From Novosphingobium sp. CF614 (lineage in GTDB: Bacteria > Pseudomonadota > Alphaproteobacteria > Sphingomonadales > Sphingomonadaceae): 64,000 bases of DNA. Under the pieces are notes generated by a model. That model had not been told where the DNA came from, made no database searches, and saw only the letters and a program-made list of their open reading frames with translations. Of this stretch, positions 1-7,490 are shown in pieces (the stretch's first letter is position 1; every line of letters begins with the position of its first letter). The position numbers and the translations under genes were made by a program. The stretch lies in the NCBI RefSeq assembly GCF_900113255.1, contig NZ_FOOR01000011.1, positions 1-64,000 of the forward strand. The letters are read 5' to 3'.

Positions 1-127
1 GGCGGCTCACGAAAGCAAATGTCGCGATGGGTTCCCGGATACGTCAAACTATGATGGTCTCCCCGGCATAGCCGGGGGATTACCTTTGGGATTTAGTATC
101 CAGGCAATACGATATCATGATTTGGGG

Positions 128-1180
128 TCATGCCCTGCCATACCAGGTCCCTTTACCCATTCCATGTTGGGCCAGATGATTGGTCGACACCAGCGCTTGT
201 AGGTGCTTCTTGATCGTGTTGCGGTTTGCGCCGGTCACGGCCACGATTTGACCGACCGTGATTTTGCCGTGCTCTTTGGCCAGTTCGAGAATCTGGACGG
301 AAAGCTCGGGCAGTCGATCCATGAGGATGCGCTCGCGCTCGATTTTTTTCTCAAGCCGAGCCTTTTGCTGCTGTAGCGCGCGCAGGAAATAGACTGTCCA
401 CGGTTCCCAATCTGGCACGTCGCTGCGGATCGTGCCCTGGGTACGGCGCAGGGCGAGATAATAGCCTTCCTTGCTCTGCTCGATCACGCTTTCCAGCGAA
501 CTGTAGGGGACATAGGCATAACCGCTGCGTAGCAGCAGGAGCGTCGTCAGCACGCGGGACAAGCGCCCATTGCCATCTTGGAACGGGTGAATTTCGAGGA
601 AGGCGACGACGAAGATGGCTATGACCAGCAACGGGTGAAGCTGGCGCTCATCCAGCGCGGTGCGTGTCCATTGGACAAGCTCCGCCATCAGGCGGGGCGT
701 GTCGAAAGGCGTGGCCGTCTCGAACACGACGCCGATTTCTTTGCCTTCGGAATCGAAGGCGCTGACATGGTTGGTGGTGGTTTTGTATTCGCCGCGGTGG
801 CGCTGATCCTTGCCGCTGTGAATGAGCAGGTCGCGGTGCAGTTGCTTGATGTGGTTTTCCGTGAGCGGGATCGCATCGAAATGCGCGAACACGGTTTCCA
901 TCACCTCGGCGTAACCGGCGACCTCTTGCTCATCGCGTGTTTCGAACTGCCGGATTTCGAGGTTGGACAGCAGGCGTTCTACCTCTTTGTCCGAGAGTTT
1001 ACTGCCCTCGATCCGGGTGGACGAGCCGATGCTTTCGATCGTCGCGACACGGCGCAGCGCCGACAGGCGTTCCGGCGCCAGTGTTCCCAATGCCCGCCAA
1101 GCGCCCTTGAATTCATCCAGCTCGGCAATCAGCGAGAGGATTTCAGGGGCGATAACAAGGGTGTCGGCTTTGATGCTCAT
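128..1180 (-). CDS. Fic family protein (AMP-transferase) with C-terminal winged helix
   Basis: Fic enzymes transfer AMP (or another nucleotide part) to hydroxyl groups of target proteins. The catalytic signature HPFQDGNGRLSR lies near residue 200 of this 350-residue protein and is complete. Near residue 55 the string SSTRIEG fits the (S/T)xxxE(G/N) self-inhibitory motif, so this is probably a class II, N-terminally inhibited Fic. The last 60 residues look like a helix-turn-helix (GQIVAVTGANRNTIKKHLQ), suggesting DNA binding. I chose the ATG at 1180; a frame-compatible ATG at 1216 would add 12 residues inside the upstream repeats. It reads toward the window edge and away from ardA. Confidence 0.85.
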   Translation of the reverse strand: MSIKADTLVIAPEILSLIAELDEFKGAWRALGTLAPERLSALRRVATIESIGSSTRIEGSKLSDKEVERLLSNLEIRQFETRDEQEVAGYAEVMETVFAHFDAIPLTENHIKQLHRDLLIHSGKDQRHRGEYKTTTNHVSAFDSEGKEIGVVFETATPFDTPRLMAELVQWTRTALDERQLHPLLVIAIFVVAFLEIHPFQDGNGRLSRVLTTLLLLRSGYAYVPYSSLESVIEQSKEGYYLALRRTQGTIRSDVPDWEPWTVYFLRALQQQKARLEKKIERERILMDRLPELSVQILELAKEHGKITVGQIVAVTGANRNTIKKHLQALVSTNHLAQHGMGKGTWYGRA

Positions 1181-1190
1181 ACCCGTAAAT

Positions 1191-1257
1191 ATATCCGAAA
1201 ATATCCAAAAAGGCAATTTTGGCGGCGGATAGCCGGAAATCTATCCGAAAATATCCA
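1191..1257. promoter_or_regulatory. Two identical 16-bp repeats upstream of fic (candidate operator)
   Basis: TATCCGAAAATATCCA occurs exactly at 1192-1207 and again at 1242-1257, starts 50 bp apart. Each copy is itself a double TATCC half-site. The region is clearly more AT-rich than its surroundings and lies just upstream of the fic start at 1180. Because the Fic protein carries its own helix-turn-helix, self-repression is a natural guess, but that is inference. Confidence 0.5.
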
Positions 1258-1544
1258 TAATTTAGGGCATCCGGGCGGGCTCTATGCCCTGCGGGCACTG
1301 AGCCGCATTCGCGTCTCAGCCCATGCGGGTTACGATCCCTGATGCAAATGCTGACCGCTTCGTGCCGAAGCGGGCGCTGATTTTCTCAAGGGCTAAGGGC
1401 GTTGCCCTCGCGCGCGCAAGGCATCCCAACGTCTCCACGCCCTGCGGGCGCGGACCCTCGTTCGGAGCCTCCTTGCACTTGCTACCCCATCCTCGCCGGA
1501 AGGCAGGGGTTCAGATGTGAACCCCAAGCCCAAGGAAATTGAAG
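1258..1544. other. Non-coding spacer between fic and ardA
   Basis: No convincing gene is seen. The 11-bp palindrome-like GCCCTGCGGGC occurs twice, at 1286-1296 and 1439-1449. A frame of 65 codons at 1323-1520 is open, but it has no family resemblance and no good ribosome site. Promoters for the divergent fic and ardA genes should lie here. Confidence 0.4.
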
Positions 1545-2063
1545 TTGGAGAACAAACCCGAAATCAGAATCTATGTCGCCTGTCTGGCATCCTACAACAA
1601 CGGCATCCTGCACGGCGCATGGATCGATGCCGATCAGGAACCGTGGACGATCTACGACGGCATCCGCGCGATGCTGGCTACTTCGCCCATAGCGGACGCG
1701 GAAGACTGGGCCATCCACGACCATGAGGGCTTCGAGGGCGTCCATATCAGCGAATATGCGGGGATCGAAAGCGTCGCTGAAATCGCGGCGTTCATCGCCG
1801 GGCATGGCAAGCTGGGCGCGGAACTGTTCGGGCATTTCGGCGACATCGCAGAGGCGCGGGAAGCTATCGAGGAACGCTATCACGGCGCGTATCCCAGCCT
1901 TGCCGATTATGTGCAGGACATGACGGAAGGCTGCACCGCCATACCGGAATCCTTGCGCTACTATATCGATTGGCAAGCCATGGCACGGGACGCCGAGATG
2001 AGCGGCGACCTTTTCACCGTAGAGACCGCGCACGATGAAGTGCATGTGTTCGCGGGGGTGTGA
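1545..2063 (+). CDS. ardA: Antirestriction protein ArdA
   Basis: ArdA mimics DNA and blocks type I restriction enzymes, protecting an element as it enters a new host. The start of the protein (RIYVACLASYNNGILHG) is the family hallmark, and the 172-residue protein is strongly acidic, as a DNA mimic should be. No ATG is available in frame. TTG at 1545 sits 6 nt after AAGGAAA (1532-1538) and is preferred over TTG at 1539, which directly abuts that site. A second gene follows after 1 nt, so the two are probably co-transcribed. Confidence 0.9.
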   Translation: MENKPEIRIYVACLASYNNGILHGAWIDADQEPWTIYDGIRAMLATSPIADAEDWAIHDHEGFEGVHISEYAGIESVAEIAAFIAGHGKLGAELFGHFGDIAEAREAIEERYHGAYPSLADYVQDMTEGCTAIPESLRYYIDWQAMARDAEMSGDLFTVETAHDEVHVFAGV

Positions 2064-2064
2064 C

Positions 2065-2496
2065 ATGGGGCACATCGACAAACGCGAACCGCAGTGCGGC
2101 GGCTATGGCGCTGGCCATCCATCGTATTACGTGTTGGGCGGCGCTGTGCTGCCGCCCCGGTGCATCTTGGAAGTGGTAATCGCGCGCGGCTATCGCGGCT
2201 ATCTCGCCGCCGAGATCGACCGCATCGATGCTCTGCCCGAACCGAAGCGCTCGGAAGCATTGTGCGCCATGAAAGCCGAGGCGCTTGCGGCTTACCGGGC
2301 TGACCTTTCCCGATATCGCGAAGTCGCCGTCCAGTTGCATCGCATTCGCCGCGACAGGCATGGAGTGGGCGAGCCGCGCTGCGAGAGCGTCCATCAGAGC
2401 ATCAGCCTGAAACACAACCACCTGTTCAATGATCTTGCCCATCTGGCCGTGCTGAACGGGTTGCGGGCCAAGCAGCGCGATCTTTTCGATCTCTAG
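2065..2496 (+). CDS. Hypothetical protein downstream of ardA
   Basis: I do not recognise the family of this 143-residue protein. It starts with ATG one base after the ardA stop, so translation is probably coupled, and it should belong to the same antirestriction or transfer module. The N-terminal part (HPSYYVLGGAVLPPRC) is followed by a charged helical stretch with many Arg and Glu residues. It ends head-on with the relaxase gene, sharing 4 bases. No signal peptide or membrane segment is visible. Confidence 0.6.
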   Translation: MGHIDKREPQCGGYGAGHPSYYVLGGAVLPPRCILEVVIARGYRGYLAAEIDRIDALPEPKRSEALCAMKAEALAAYRADLSRYREVAVQLHRIRRDRHGVGEPRCESVHQSISLKHNHLFNDLAHLAVLNGLRAKQRDLFDL

Positions 2497-3950
2497 CGGC
2501 TCATGCCCGGCCCGCGGTCACGCGCTGGCTGAGGTGTGGCCTGTTCCTGCCGCTGGCGAATGAATTCCTCGCGCCGGGCGTCACGGGCCGTCTGTTCATC
2601 GTTGGCCTGAGCCGGGATAGGACCGGGCTGGACAACAGCCGGGCCAGCGGCAGGTTGCGGCGGCGCGCGGGCGGGCTCCTGCGCGTTCACCTCAGGACGA
2701 GACGGGACAACGCGGCTCTGATCAGCCGGTAAGGTTCGATACTGCTGCATGTCGTTGCGCAATTCACGCTGGCAGTCCTGCATCTGCGCCAAGGCATCCC
2801 GCCGCTGCTTATCGAGTGTCCGGCGCTCTTGAAGTTGGCGGGCGACGGTTGCGTCCCGCTCTGCGCGATCACGTCGTAAGGCTTCCTCAGTTTCCCGGAG
2901 ATTCTGTTCGCGCGTGCGCCCGTGACGCCCCGTAATGCGGTCGATCAGTCCGCGCAGCCCGCGATTGAAACGCTGCTGGCGCTCGGCAGTTTCGCGCTCC
3001 TGACGTACCTTGAGCGCATCGGTCTGTTCCATGCGCTCGATACGCTGGCGCTCGACCAGCACGTGACGCTCTGCTTCCCGACGCTGGCGCTCCTCGGCTT
3101 CCTTGTGTTGTTCGTCGCGGTGCAGTTCCGCTAGGCGCTGCGAAATTTCCTCCGCAAATTCCTGCTTCCGATCCTCCACGGATGGGAAGTCCTTTTCAAG
3201 CTCGCCGAGGCGCGTGCGCACGTCCTTGGTTTTCGCGCCAGTCCAGCGTGCAATTGCGTAAGGTTCGCCTTGCCTGTCCACGGCGACATATCCGCGCCGG
3301 TCGCCGCGCGCGAGCTTGCAGCCGCGCGATTCCAGTGCCTGCATGAAGGCGGGCCGCGAGTCGCTGACGGCCCAACAATCCTGAATGGCATCCTTGATGG
3401 CCTGACGGTCCTTTCCGGCCCGCTTGGCCTGCTGCCATTCTTCCAGCGAGAAGTTGCGCGTATCCCGTTCCTCGCTGGCCATCAGCCCGCGCGGCATCTT
3501 GTAGCCATGTTCGATGTAGAGTTCGCGAGATAGCGCCGTGAGTTTTCGGTGATCATGCGAGAGCTGGATTGCCTTCATCTGCTCGGTATCGATCCGGCTC
3601 CAGACGGCGTGAGCATGGCGGCGCGGGATTCCATCTGCGCCCGATTTTTCGTGAAAGACGATGGCGCGCGGCTGGCCGCCCAAGCCCAGGGTGCTTTCGG
3701 CGCGATTAATCGCGTTCTCAAACTCTTCGGTGCTTATGTGCCGATCGGGCGGGGGGTTTATGCTGAGGGAGTACAAGAACTGTCTGCACTGCGTTCCCCG
3801 GCTGATCGCGTAGCTTTCGTTCAACGCTGAATGCAGATTGTCCGATGCAAAGCCGCGCAGTTCGTGCACCTCGACATGATCATTGTCCGGCTTGAGCAGA
3901 TGGAGCGCCAAATTTTTCGCGCCGCCGCGCTGGGTGCCGACAAGGATCAT
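2493..3950 (-). CDS. Relaxase / mobilization nuclease (MobA/VirD2-type)
   Basis: A relaxase nicks oriT and leads the single strand into the recipient. The HxH metal-binding motif is visible near residues 110-121 (RRHAHAVWSRID), preceded by HEKSGADG, as in the Relaxase Pfam family. A tyrosine in QFLYSLSINPP near residue 60 could be the nicking residue, though this is not certain. From about residue 240 to 400 the protein is a long Glu/Arg/Gln-rich coiled coil, and the C-terminus is proline-rich. At 485 residues it looks complete. It follows the mobC-like gene by 6 nt. Confidence 0.82.
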   Translation of the reverse strand: MILVGTQRGGAKNLALHLLKPDNDHVEVHELRGFASDNLHSALNESYAISRGTQCRQFLYSLSINPPPDRHISTEEFENAINRAESTLGLGGQPRAIVFHEKSGADGIPRRHAHAVWSRIDTEQMKAIQLSHDHRKLTALSRELYIEHGYKMPRGLMASEERDTRNFSLEEWQQAKRAGKDRQAIKDAIQDCWAVSDSRPAFMQALESRGCKLARGDRRGYVAVDRQGEPYAIARWTGAKTKDVRTRLGELEKDFPSVEDRKQEFAEEISQRLAELHRDEQHKEAEERQRREAERHVLVERQRIERMEQTDALKVRQERETAERQQRFNRGLRGLIDRITGRHGRTREQNLRETEEALRRDRAERDATVARQLQERRTLDKQRRDALAQMQDCQRELRNDMQQYRTLPADQSRVVPSRPEVNAQEPARAPPQPAAGPAVVQPGPIPAQANDEQTARDARREEFIRQRQEQATPQPARDRGPGMSR

Positions 3951-3956
3951 CGGGGA

Positions 3957-4373
3957 TCACTCAGCCTTGATCCCAAGCGCGCGGATCAGCTCGGCACGCA
4001 TGAGCATGATGTCCCGGCAAGCTTGTTCCAATTGCGCCAGCAGTTCAGGGCTGCATTCGAGCGTGCCGGTGCGCACGGATTCGGCGATCACCCTGAGATT
4101 GGGCGCGATGCCCAACTGTCCGAGTACCGCGAGGATGCGTGCCAGCGCTACGCGGTCAGCCTCTGGCCGCTTGCGGTAGTGTCGGCGGTTGCCGGGGCTA
4201 TCGAATAAAACCGAGCGCACGTAGACGCTCAAGGTCTGTGCGCCTGCGTGTCCTTCCAGCTCTGCCCGTTCTTCGTGAGTGACACGCACGGAGATTGGTC
4301 GAGGGGGTTTCTTCCTGCCCGGTAGCGGCGGCTTGGCCGCTTCTGCGAAATGGGGCTGGGAGCTTATCGTCAT
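3957..4373 (-). CDS. MobC-like plasmid mobilization relaxosome protein
   Basis: This 138-residue basic protein has a ribbon-helix-helix-like N-terminal half (RPISVRVTHEERAELEGHAG), the pattern of MobC/NikA accessory proteins that bind oriT and help the relaxase melt and nick DNA. It lies directly before the relaxase in the same direction, the usual mob operon order. Its start overlaps the stop of the small gene before it by 4 nt. Assignment rests on position and the N-terminal pattern. Confidence 0.7.
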   Translation of the reverse strand: MTISSQPHFAEAAKPPLPGRKKPPRPISVRVTHEERAELEGHAGAQTLSVYVRSVLFDSPGNRRHYRKRPEADRVALARILAVLGQLGIAPNLRVIAESVRTGTLECSPELLAQLEQACRDIMLMRAELIRALGIKAE

Positions 4374-4603
4374 GGCGACGGCCCCTCTGGCGCTTGCGGT
4401 CTGGTGAGCTGCCGCTTCCTTGGCTTTCGCTTGCGTCGGGGCTTTGGCGAAACCTTGCCCTTCTCATTCAGCCGTATGGGCTGACTCGCGGGCTTCGGTC
4501 CTTCAAGCGCCTCCCAGTCTATGTTCTCGGCCTCAAGAACGTGGTTCCAGCGTGCAAGTTCTTCAAAGAGTGAGTTTAATTCCTCTCCCTTCGGGGGCAC
4601 CAT
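4370..4603 (-). CDS. Small basic hypothetical protein, first gene of mob operon
   Basis: This is a 77-residue protein of unknown family. The N-terminal half is acidic and helical (LFEELARWNHVLEAENIDW), and the C-terminal half is very basic (PKPRRKRKPRKRQ), which suggests nucleic-acid contact. It overlaps the mobC-like gene by 4 nt, so it is translationally coupled. Being first after the candidate oriT, it may be a relaxosome accessory protein. That role is inference from position. Confidence 0.55.
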   Translation of the reverse strand: MVPPKGEELNSLFEELARWNHVLEAENIDWEALEGPKPASQPIRLNEKGKVSPKPRRKRKPRKRQLTRPQAPEGPSP

Positions 4604-4737
4604 CGGTTACTACCCCTGAAACCCCTCCAAAGCCTTGAGCGGTAAAGAGGCCTTGGTGCTGATACGGCCGTTTTCCGGCGGCGTTCCACCCAGACCCCAA
4701 CGAGGTCCCCCTATGTCGGGGTCCGGGTTTCAGGAAT
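4604..4737. other. Candidate oriT / element junction with inverted repeat
   Basis: The 134 bases upstream of the mob operon hold an inverted repeat, with arms ACCCAGACCCC at 4688-4698 and GGGGTCCGGGT at 4718-4728. Ten of 11 positions pair, with a 19-base loop. Inverted repeats next to the nick site are typical of oriT, and oriT usually lies just upstream of mob genes. The same region should also contain the junction with the chromosome. I do not recognise a known nic core. Confidence 0.4.
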
Positions 4738-5886
4738 TCAGTGCACAGGCTGCCAGAGGCGATCGGTGGCGATCGCCGCGCCTTCCACCAGCGACTTCAG
4801 CTTCAGCCATGCAATGTCGGGAAACACCGTCGGCACGCCGCTGAATGTCGAAAAGCCGCAATCCGATCCGGCCGCCAACCGGTCTCGCCCGACCACATCG
4901 GCATAGCGCAGCAGCCGCTCGGCCACCAGTTCCGGGTGATCGACATAGTTGGACGTCGAATCGATGACGCCGGGAACGAGGATCTTGTCCTCCGGCAGGG
5001 AGACATCGCGAAACACCGCCCAGTCATGTCCGTGGCGCGGATTGGCGCCTTCCAGCAGGACCATCTGGGGCCGGGCCTTCAGGACGCGCGGCGCGATCAC
5101 CGCGAAGGGGATGTCGAAATGGTGCGGCCCGGCATAATTACCCCAGCAGACATGCATGCGCATCCGGTCGGCCGGGATGTTCCGCGTCGCATGGTTCAGC
5201 GCCGCCACATTGCGATCGACGATTTTGAGGAAAGACTCCTCGTCCATGTCCGCATAAGTCAGGTGCCGGCTCATCGCGAGGTCCGGGGAATCGAGCTGCA
5301 CCGAAAAGCCCGCCGCGACGATCGCCTCGTATTCCGGGCGCAGCGCCTCCGCCACCGCCTCGATATACGAATCCTCATCGGGATAGAATTCGTTCTTCTG
5401 GAACACCGCGACCACGCCCGGCGACGCCGCGTTGATGAACGCGCCGGTGGGCTGGCTCGCCTCGACGGCGGCTTTCAGATTGGCGATGTCGCTGGCGAGC
5501 CCGTCATTGGCCTTGGGCGCGACCGGCCCCTGGCAGCAGGCGCCGCCCGCGCGCGGCACGACCGCGCCGATCCTGACCTGCTGCTGGGCGAACTCCGGAA
5601 AGGCACGCAGGTCCGCCGCCGCATCGCCTTTGGATTCGCCGCCGAAGCCGGTGAGCCGTTCGACGATGTAGGTGGCATAGCTCGGCTTGCTGAATTCACC
5701 GTCGCTGACCAGGTCGATGCCCAGCGACACTTGCCGGGCGACCACGTCCTTGACGCTCTGTGCGATATCGGCGGCGAGGGCGGCGGGATCGACAGCCTCG
5801 CCCGAAGCCTGGGCCTGCATTTTTTGCAACAGCGACGCGGGCCTGGGAAGGCTGCCGACATGCGTGGTCAGAATACGATTTGCCAT
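4738..5886 (-). CDS. Cobalamin-independent methionine synthase II family protein (MetE C-terminal-like)
   Basis: This 382-residue protein matches the zinc-dependent methyl/alkyl-transfer barrel of MetE (HVGSLPRP near the start). Likely zinc ligands are His and Cys in MHVCWGN and Cys in AGSDCGFSTF. It lacks the N-terminal MetE domain, as do the many stand-alone relatives that include epoxyalkane:coenzyme M transferases and core methionine synthases. The substrate cannot be told from sequence. It is transcribed away from the mct-mcd genes, with about 225 nt to the first coupled ORF. Confidence 0.8.
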   Translation of the reverse strand: MANRILTTHVGSLPRPASLLQKMQAQASGEAVDPAALAADIAQSVKDVVARQVSLGIDLVSDGEFSKPSYATYIVERLTGFGGESKGDAAADLRAFPEFAQQQVRIGAVVPRAGGACCQGPVAPKANDGLASDIANLKAAVEASQPTGAFINAASPGVVAVFQKNEFYPDEDSYIEAVAEALRPEYEAIVAAGFSVQLDSPDLAMSRHLTYADMDEESFLKIVDRNVAALNHATRNIPADRMRMHVCWGNYAGPHHFDIPFAVIAPRVLKARPQMVLLEGANPRHGHDWAVFRDVSLPEDKILVPGVIDSTSNYVDHPELVAERLLRYADVVGRDRLAAGSDCGFSTFSGVPTVFPDIAWLKLKSLVEGAAIATDRLWQPVH

Positions 5887-6111
5887 GGTTCAAGCGCGTG
5901 AGCGCCCCCTCCTTCGTTGCGGCCGCGCCGGGCCTTCCTTATCGGCCGAGCGTCTCACTAAAAGGACAAGGCGGTCAAGCAGCGGCCCCTAGTGGATTCC
6001 GGGTTGCCGCAATGCGCAACTGACATTGCACAATGCTGACGCGTTACTTACCCTGGACCTGGGTCTCCTCCATCAAGACGGCGGCGCGATGAAAAAGCGG
6101 GAGGAGGGGCG

Positions 6112-6261
6112 ATGTCATCCGAAATCTTGCTGGTGCAAGAAATACCATTCGTCCCGAGCGAAACCGAAGGACCGGTTCGCGCGAGGCTGAAAGCCCGCGG
6201 CGTCGCCGGTCGCGGTATCGCTCTGCCAGCCTCCCTGCGCCTGCCGGGCGCGATCGTCTGA
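6112..6261 (+). CDS. 49-codon ORF coupled to mct (possible leader peptide)
   Basis: An ATG at 6112 is preceded by GGAGGAGGGGCG, one of the strongest ribosome-binding sites in the window. The frame runs 49 codons and its TGA overlaps the mct ATG at base 6261, so ribosomes ending here could restart on mct. The peptide begins MSSEILLVQEIPFVP and has no recognisable family, signal peptide or membrane segment. It may be a real small protein or only a translation-coupling leader. The mct gene has no good ribosome site of its own, which supports coupling. Confidence 0.5.
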   Translation: MSSEILLVQEIPFVPSETEGPVRARLKARGVAGRGIALPASLRLPGAIV

Positions 6262-7490
6262 TGGTCTATCACCTGCTTCAAGGCATGCGCATCGTGGAGG
6301 GGGCTGCGTTCATCGCCGGTCCCAGCTGCGGTCTTCATCTCGCCCAGATGGGCGCCGAGGTCATCCGCTTCGACAATATCGGCGGCGGCCCGGATTTTCG
6401 CCGCTGGCCGCTCTCCGAAACCGGCCACAGCCTTTATTGGGAAGGCCTCAACAAAGGCAAGAAGTCGGTCGCGATCGACATGTCCTCGCCCGAGGGTAGG
6501 GAACTTGCGATGGCCCTCGCCACGGCGCCCGGGCCGGACGGCGGCATGTTCGTCACCAACTTTCCCGTCGACGGCTTCCTGTCCTATCCGGCGCTCAGCG
6601 CGCGCCGGCCGGACCTTATCTGCCTGCGGGTCATGGGATGGGCGGACGGCACGTCGGCGGTCGACTATACGATCAACGCCGCGGTCGGCGTGCCGATGAT
6701 GACCGGTCCCGCCGACGATCCCCGTCCTGTCAACCACGTCCTGCCGGCCTGGGATCTGCTGACCGGCGCCTATGCCGCATTTGCCCTCCTTGCGGCGGAA
6801 CGCGCGCGGCGGACGACGGGCCAGGGGCAGGAGATCAGGGTGCCGCTGTCCGATATCGCGGCCACCACTTTGTCGCACCTGGGGCAGGTCGCCGAAGTGC
6901 TGGCGACCGGCACCGACCGGCCGCGCATGGGCAACGATCTGTTTGGCGCGTTCGGCCGGGATTTCGAAACGCGCGACGGCCGGATCATCGTGATCGCGAT
7001 CACCCCGCGCCAATGGCGCGATCTGGTGGAACTGCTGGGCCTGCAGGCACCGACCGCCGCGATCGAAGCGGAACTTGGCCTTTCCTTCGCCGCCGACGAG
7101 GGCGCGCGCTTCACGCATCGGCGGCGGCTGTTCCCGCTGTTCGAGGCAGCGTTCGCACGGCTCGACACCGCCGCGCTCAAGCCCCTGTTCGATGCGCGCG
7201 GCGTATGCTGGTCCGCCTATCGCAGCCTTTCCGAAGCCGTGGCCGGGCCCGGCGGCCTGTTCCGGGACAATCCGGTGTTTCAGGAAGCCGAGCATCCCAG
7301 CGGCCTGCGCTATCCGGCCGCCGGCCCCGCCGCCACCTTCCCTGGCCTGGCGCGCGGCACGGTCCTGCCAGCGCCGCGCCTTGGCGAGAATACCGATGAG
7401 GTGCTGGCCGGGCTGCTCGGCCTGGGCGACCTCGAAATAGCGCGATTGCACGACAAGGGCGTAATCGCCGGCGCACGGTCCGGAGCATGA
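6261..7490 (+). CDS. mct: CoA transferase family III, mesaconyl-CoA C1-C4 CoA transferase type (2-methylfumaryl-CoA isomerase)
   Basis: Class III (CaiB/BaiF) CoA transferases form an aspartyl-CoA mixed anhydride. This 409-residue protein starts [17 protein letters not shown] and contains [16 protein letters not shown], features I associate with the Mct branch, which moves CoA within mesaconyl-CoA from C1 to C4. The likely catalytic Asp is in [11 protein letters not shown]. It overlaps mcd by 4 nt, and meh lies on the other side of mcd, so substrate and product fit the neighbours. A broader CaiB-type role cannot be excluded. Confidence 0.75.
   Translation: MVYHLLQGMRIVEGAAFIAGPSCGLHLAQMGAEVIRFDNIGGGPDFRRWPLSETGHSLYWEGLNKGKKSVAIDMSSPEGRELAMALATAPGPDGGMFVTNFPVDGFLSYPALSARRPDLICLRVMGWADGTSAVDYTINAAVGVPMMTGPADDPRPVNHVLPAWDLLTGAYAAFALLAAERARRTTGQGQEIRVPLSDIAATTLSHLGQVAEVLATGTDRPRMGNDLFGAFGRDFETRDGRIIVIAITPRQWRDLVELLGLQAPTAAIEAELGLSFAADEGARFTHRRRLFPLFEAAFARLDTAALKPLFDARGVCWSAYRSLSEAVAGPGGLFRDNPVFQEAEHPSGLRYPAAGPAATFPGLARGTVLPAPRLGENTDEVLAGLLGLGDLEIARLHDKGVIAGARSGA

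Larger units (their letters stand above)
1..4737. mobile_element. End of an integrated mobilizable element (mob/ardA/fic)
   Basis: This stretch holds only accessory genes: Fic transferase, ArdA antirestriction protein, an uncharacterised partner, a MOB relaxase, a MobC-like accessory protein and a small basic protein. From 4738 onward the genes are ordinary chromosomal metabolism. Relaxase plus ArdA is typical cargo of mobilizable plasmids and integrative elements. The left end lies outside the window. The right end should fall between 4604 and 4737. I see no integrase, tRNA or clear attachment repeat, so the exact boundary is unknown. Confidence 0.65.

Noticed and set aside
1323..1520. A 65-codon frame between fic and ardA
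   Set aside because: Unusual composition, no ribosome site and no resemblance to any family.
4688..4728. Inverted repeat as an intrinsic terminator of the MetE-like gene
   Set aside because: The 19-base loop and absence of a T-run make an intrinsic terminator unlikely; oriT is a better guess.
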